64,000 bases of DNA from Winogradskyella arenosi (GTDB lineage: Bacteria > Bacteroidota > Bacteroidia > Flavobacteriales > Flavobacteriaceae): positions 186,001-250,000 of the forward strand of contig NZ_QPJO01000005.1 of NCBI RefSeq assembly GCF_003337305.1, in the 5' to 3' direction. Positions within the stretch are counted from its first letter, which is position 1. Every line of letters begins with the position of its first letter. Below, one piece after another: positions 60,164 to 64,000 of this stretch. The position numbers were made by a program, and so were the translations under genes. The notes under the pieces are model-generated. The model worked only from the letters and a program-made list of their open reading frames with translations. It was not told the DNA's origin and made no database searches.

Positions 60164-62011
60164 TTATTCAACATAAACAACTGAACTCTTTTCTGAAATG
60201 CCATTTTCATTAAACGCTTCAATTGTAAAATAATATGGCGTATCGCGATCTAAACAACGCATTAAATGTGTGGTGGTATCATAAACCTGCCAAGACTGAT
60301 AAAGCTTATCTTCAGCGATACCCCATCTTATATTATAGCCTTGAGCCCCTTCTACAGCGTTCCATGTAAAGGCGGCGTCTCTACGATCTGCTTGGCGTTC
60401 CACCTCAAAACCAGCTACTGCTGATGGCTTGGCTTCTAAACCTAAACCAAACACTCTAAACTCTGACATGGCAAAGTTAGCACCAGGTACTTTTACATTA
60501 TGATAACGCACATATCTCGCTTTTACCGCTTCCTCTAAAACAATATAGGCGTTAGGGGTATCTTTTTCACTTGTGCTGCGATCTACAACGGTTGTCCAAT
60601 TATTACCATCTTCTGAAGTTTCAATTGTAAATTGATGTTTTAAACCTTCAGTACGTGTATATATACCCGATTCATGATCGTGAAAATTTAATTGAAAGGC
60701 ATGGATATATCCAGGCTTTAACATTTCAACAGTGATTGTTTGCTTATCATCATTGGCTTCTGCCACCCAAAATGTCTTTGGATCTTCGTCTGTTAAAACT
60801 TTAGAGATGATACGACCTTGTGCATCTTTTTCTAAGGGTAATTCTGTAACCTCAACGGCATCGTCATCTGAAGTAAACTTTTTAACCTGCATTAATGAAG
60901 AGGCTACTGTTACCTCAGCTTTATACGATAATAACATCCAACCATTATGTTGCCCTGCCTTGGTAGGATGATTAGCACCAAAACGTGGATAATCGCCATA
61001 AGCGGTATTGCTATACATTAGTCCATCTTCGTCAAAATAAGTGGGAAACATGCACAAACGGCGTTCCCATTGCGCATTTGAGGCTAAAGCCATCGTCGCA
61101 AAATGCCAGTACTGCCCGTTGGTTTGCTTTACCGTAATTCCATGTCCGGCTCCATTGGTAAATCCACCGGGTTTAAAACTCATCGGGTTATTTTTCATAT
61201 ATTCAAAAGGCCCTAATGGTGTTTCTCCAACATATACTCCATCGGCATAAACATTAAATTGTGTTCCTGGAGCGGCGTATTGTAAATAATATTTTCCGTT
61301 GTGCTTGGTCATAGAAGCCCCTTCCATATACCCTTCTTTAAGTGTAGGATGAAAGTTATTTTCCCCAAAGCGTTCCCATCCATGCTCTTCTTCAACAAGA
61401 TTGAACAATTCTTTACGCACCCCTGTTTCTAAAAAGCGATCGTCTTTATTGAGCATCTTTACATGAAGTGGATGCACATTAGAAGACCCCCAATACAAGT
61501 AGGTTTTTCCATCATCGTCTATAAACAATTCCGAGTCTTGAATGTTATTTGTAATGGAAGCCGTTGGGTTCCACTTTCCACTTTTAGGATCGTCGGTATA
61601 AAGAATACTACCATAGCCTGCAGGGTTACCCGCAAAATAAACTAAGGAATCTTTATAATTAAAGGCGGTTGGGGCGTTACTCCCTTCAAAAAACCATTGT
61701 TTCGGCTTAATGAAATCCCAATTTACCAAATCGGTAGAATGCCAGTATCCAAAAGAGCGGGTGACAAACATGTAATATTCCCCTTTAAATTCTATCACTG
61801 CAGGATCTGCCCCAGAACGGTACGATTGGTTACTGCTAGAATTATACACCATATAGGTATAATCTATATCTAACGGGTTAATATAGGTTTGAAAACCCTC
61901 CTTTACCATGGCCTTTTCCGTGGAACTCACAGGTGGCGTTTCCGTTTTATCCGTTTCATTTTGGCAAGAAAAAAACAAGCCTATTGTACAGAAAAAAAGT
62001 AGTTTTTTCAT
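60164..62011 (-). CDS. Family 43 glycoside hydrolase with F5/8-type and fibronectin III-like domains, lipoprotein
   Basis: This 615-residue surface or periplasmic enzyme has a lipoprotein signal ending at Cys16. A five-bladed propeller of the GH43 type covers about residues 40-330, with the Asp general base in SGADPAVIEFKGEYYMF, a second Asp in DSELFIDDDGKTYLYWGSS and the Glu in MEGASMTKHNGKYYLQYAAP. A discoidin (F5/8 type C)-like domain follows at about residues 395-520 and a fibronectin type III-like domain at about 530-613. GH43 enzymes act on arabinans, xylans and galactans; the substrate is not decided. It overlaps the preceding fragment gene by four bases. Confidence 0.92.
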   Translation of the reverse strand: MKKLLFFCTIGLFFSCQNETDKTETPPVSSTEKAMVKEGFQTYINPLDIDYTYMVYNSSSNQSYRSGADPAVIEFKGEYYMFVTRSFGYWHSTDLVNWDFIKPKQWFFEGSNAPTAFNYKDSLVYFAGNPAGYGSILYTDDPKSGKWNPTASITNNIQDSELFIDDDGKTYLYWGSSNVHPLHVKMLNKDDRFLETGVRKELFNLVEEEHGWERFGENNFHPTLKEGYMEGASMTKHNGKYYLQYAAPGTQFNVYADGVYVGETPLGPFEYMKNNPMSFKPGGFTNGAGHGITVKQTNGQYWHFATMALASNAQWERRLCMFPTYFDEDGLMYSNTAYGDYPRFGANHPTKAGQHNGWMLLSYKAEVTVASSLMQVKKFTSDDDAVEVTELPLEKDAQGRIISKVLTDEDPKTFWVAEANDDKQTITVEMLKPGYIHAFQLNFHDHESGIYTRTEGLKHQFTIETSEDGNNWTTVVDRSTSEKDTPNAYIVLEEAVKARYVRYHNVKVPGANFAMSEFRVFGLGLEAKPSAVAGFEVERQADRRDAAFTWNAVEGAQGYNIRWGIAEDKLYQSWQVYDTTTHLMRCLDRDTPYYFTIEAFNENGISEKSSVVYVE

Positions 62012-62346
62012 CGTTTATAATTTAGTGTCTTAGCGGTTAATGGGTTGTAAGAGGTCCCTATATGCCCTCGTAATCGTTCAAATTGTTTAAAAGCACGTTG
62101 CACTTTTACTTTCGGTTCGCGTTCAAATTCCTGATTACCAACTTTATATCGATCTTGAAGTGCTTTAAGTTGTACGCGTAATTGTGCTTCTATTGTATCG
62201 TAGTTTGGATTTTCAATTTGATTCTGAAGTTCTTCAGGATCGGCTTCTAAGTCATACAACTCCCAAATATCTATATCACCATAATTTTGCTGACAAGACT
62301 GAAGCGCCAATAAAAGGACGATGGCTATTACTAGAGATTTTTTCAT
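62008..62346 (-). pseudogene. Sulfatase remnant: lipoprotein signal fused to a sulfatase C-terminal tail
   Basis: This 112-residue reading frame has an intact lipoprotein signal (residues 1-18, LLLALQSC) and then, from about residue 28, the end of a sulfatase: WELYDLEADPEELQNQ, then a helical stretch ending ALQDRYKVG. In S1 sulfatases the same 'WELYDLxxDPxExxN' motif lies close to the C-terminus. About 400 residues, including the formylglycine active site, are missing. It looks like an in-frame deletion that kept both ends. It may still be translated, being coupled to the GH43 gene (4-bp overlap), but it cannot be a catalytic sulfatase. Confidence 0.75.
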
Positions 62347-62348
62347 CC

Positions 62349-63236
62349 TTATTTTTCTTTAATGATTTTAGTCTGAATGACCTCATTATGAATTACGGTT
62401 TGATTAAAAAACTCAAATATCTGATCTAAATCTTTATTAGCAGGGATTCTCGCTATCTCATGACCAGCTCCTTTTACCATATGAAAATAAAAAGCCGTTT
62501 CTAAGGCTTGTAGTTTGGCTGCGATGACTTTAGATCCATCAAGCTTCAAATATCCAGCTTGCTGCGGAAGACATAAGCGATGCGATTCGTTTGCGAAAGG
62601 CACATAATTATCTTCCGTGCCGTGATATAAAACCGCAGGAATGGCATTATGTTTTGAAATGTAACTAGCATTAAGCACGGCTCCCGCACAGGCAAATACT
62701 CCGGCAAATTTCACATTGGCATATGCCGCTTTATCCTTTATAAAATAATCCCTAAGAAATACCGCGTTAAGACTACCTTCTGCCCCAGCACTACTTCCTC
62801 CAGCAATTATTTTTGTGGTATCAATTTGTAAGTTTTCAGCTTGAGCTATAAGATATTTTGCAGCATCTAAATAATCAATAGTAGCTTGCTTAAAGGTTTC
62901 TATCTTCTCATCCTTGGTACAATCGCAACCAAATCCGGTAGCTTTATTTTTTCGCAACAAACGGTAATCGATAGATACCCCGATATAATTTTGTGCTTTC
63001 GCCACATACGACACCAATTTTTGATCATCCGGATAAGCTCTATGACTCCCAGAAAATCCACCGCCATGCATCCATAGCAAAACGGGTAATTTTTCATCTT
63101 TTCCTATCCCTTTTGGTGTAAATACATCCATTTTTAAGGTGTCTTTCCCTTTTATGGCATAGGTATAAGTGGTCATTGTTTGCGCCGAAAGCCCCAAACT
63201 CAATAAGAAAATACATAAACTGCTGATTGATTTCAT
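62349..63236 (-). CDS. Secreted alpha/beta-hydrolase, carboxylesterase type
   Basis: This 295-residue enzyme has a signal peptide (about residues 1-19) and an esterase/lipase fold: oxyanion-hole HGGG at residues 57-60, nucleophile Ser149 in GGSSAG, acid in YHGTEDNYVPF and His in GAGHEI. In this context it could remove acetyl, feruloyl or other ester groups from polysaccharides. It starts about 40 bp after the GH2 fragment and ends 2 bp before the sulfatase remnant. Confidence 0.9.
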   Translation of the reverse strand: MKSISSLCIFLLSLGLSAQTMTTYTYAIKGKDTLKMDVFTPKGIGKDEKLPVLLWMHGGGFSGSHRAYPDDQKLVSYVAKAQNYIGVSIDYRLLRKNKATGFGCDCTKDEKIETFKQATIDYLDAAKYLIAQAENLQIDTTKIIAGGSSAGAEGSLNAVFLRDYFIKDKAAYANVKFAGVFACAGAVLNASYISKHNAIPAVLYHGTEDNYVPFANESHRLCLPQQAGYLKLDGSKVIAAKLQALETAFYFHMVKGAGHEIARIPANKDLDQIFEFFNQTVIHNEVIQTKIIKEK

Positions 63237-63276
63237 TTAATCTAGTTTTTCAATTAATAACCCATTTAAAACGGTT

Positions 63277-63801
63277 TTATTTTAAACTGATATGTTGTTT
63301 GGGTAAACTTATAAATTCTACATCACGGTAAATTCCGCCGTAAAACGTAAAATCGGCATCAAGTGGTGGAATATCTTCGTTATGGGAATTGTCTACAGTA
63401 ACCTCAATACGGTTATAAGCATCGTAGTTTAAGTAAGTCGTAATATCAAAATTAAAGGCTGTATAGCCTCCATGGTGCGTTCCGACCTCCTTTCCATTAA
63501 TATAGACAACCGCTGATTGGTTAAACTCATTAAATTTTAAATACTGAATGTGCTCTTGAGATTCCGAAGCTATAAACAGTGTTTTTTGGTAGTAGCCTAA
63601 ACCCCTACGGTAGCCCGGCTCATCATCAAAAGCATCTGTAGCATTCCAGCTATGCGGAATATTTACGGTTTCCCAAGTTGTTTTATCACTAGAATACTGC
63701 CAACCCGAATTAATCATTTTCGTCTGAGCCTTGAGAAAACAAGTAAAAGCCACATACAGCAATAAGACTAGGGATTTGTACTTAAAACATATATGTGGCA
63801 T
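63277..63801 (-). pseudogene. Truncated glycoside hydrolase family 2 (N-terminal sugar-binding domain only)
   Basis: This 174-residue frame has a signal-like hydrophobic N-terminus (about residues 8-25) and then a jelly-roll sugar-binding domain: VNIPHSWNATDAFD, RGLGYYQKTLF, VVYINGKEVGTHHGGYTAF and FYGGIYRDVEFI. These match the start of GH2 enzymes such as beta-galactosidases. It stops right at the end of this domain, so the immunoglobulin-like and TIM-barrel catalytic domains (normally 500-800 more residues) are missing. It may be a truncated gene or, less likely, a free binding domain. Confidence 0.75.
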
Positions 63802-63846
63802 AGGGTAGCTATTAATCTAACGGATACTTGTAATGTGTAACACACC

Positions 63847-63880
63847 TTAAATAACCTGCACTCTATAGCAGGTTATTTAA
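63847..63880 (-). terminator. Strong hairpin after the GH3 gene
   Basis: A perfect 13-bp stem, TTAAATAACCTGC (63847-63859) and GCAGGTTATTTAA (63868-63880), with an 8-base loop. There is no long T run, so termination efficiency is uncertain; it may also protect mRNA ends. Confidence 0.65.
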
Positions 63881-63898
63881 GGTTGCATTACAACACTG

Positions 63899-64000
63899 TT
63901 ATTTTGTTAATTGAAATGTTTTCATCATCTCTGTATCAGAATCAGTCCCTACAAAAACCTGAAATTCTCCTGGTTCAGCAACAAAATCTAATGCTGAATT
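63899..64000 (-). CDS. C-terminal tail of a probable GH3 beta-glucosidase (partial)
   Basis: Only the last 33 residues are in the window. They read like the end of the fibronectin type III-like domain of GH3 beta-glucosidases (FVAEPGEFQVFVGTDSD), ending FQLTK. The rest lies beyond the right edge. It would be the upstream member of the carbohydrate gene run, separated from the GH2 fragment by a strong hairpin. Confidence 0.7.
   Translation of the reverse strand, partial: NSALDFVAEPGEFQVFVGTDSDTEMMKTFQLTK

Overview
The window looks like a piece of a Flavobacteriaceae (Bacteroidota) chromosome, most likely from a marine member. Evidence: low GC; repeated Bacteroidota-type promoter -7 boxes (TAnnTTTG) in front of genes and no obvious reliance on Shine-Dalgarno sites; a division/cell-wall cluster of the Bacteroidota layout, without murF, murB or ddl; mevalonate-pathway genes (class II HMG-CoA reductase plus a GYDIA-type GHMP kinase); paired POT peptide transporters with a DPP-IV peptidase; and a carbohydrate gene cluster that includes a sulfatase remnant.

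Layout. 1-2953 is a regulator, periplasmic adaptor and RND pump operon on the minus strand (the pump gene runs off the left edge), with a palindrome over its promoter. 3143-12399 holds single-gene units: nhaA, a META-domain lipoprotein with a DoxX protein, a membrane-anchored glutamate-synthase-like flavoprotein, an FUSC transporter with a suspicious 5' end, two unrecognised small genes, and an SdiA-regulated-like beta-propeller protein. 12421-12713 carries a 98-bp tandem repeat with palindromes beside tRNA-Arg(UCG). 12746-28983 is yqeY and then the complete dcw cluster (mraZ, rsmH, ftsL-like, ftsI, murE, mraY, murD, ftsW, murG, murC, ftsQ, ftsA, ftsZ), transcribed right to left, with three 10-bp-spaced MraZ-type boxes over the mraZ promoter. 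29270-40240 holds engB/yihA, an orphan Dpp-type permease, the Prc protease, a surE-lpxB-NlpC/P60 unit, a ComEC-like protein and a thioredoxin-fold protein.

40324-46601 is a peptide-use module: a secreted DPP-IV peptidase and two POT transporters, each with a different extra domain. 46843-49247 is the mevalonate pair. 49356-57292 is an envelope block (coaX, beta-barrel, TPR protein, LptC, small membrane protein, CNNM/CorC protein, PpiD). tRNA-Phe(GAA) sits divergent from coaX. 57906-64000 is a minus-strand carbohydrate cluster: GH3 (tail only), truncated GH2, esterase, sulfatase remnant, GH43, an EEP-family phosphatase/nuclease and a sugar porter. Two of its genes are clear fragments, which suggests a locus that is being remodelled or is decaying.

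I saw no phage, insertion sequence, CRISPR array or recognisable defence system. Most of the window is conserved core genome. The least explained parts are the MraZ-box promoter, the palindrome over the efflux operon promoter, the 98-bp repeat, the POT insert domains, the FUSC 5' end, the coding-like tail after the orphan permease, and the eroded carbohydrate genes.
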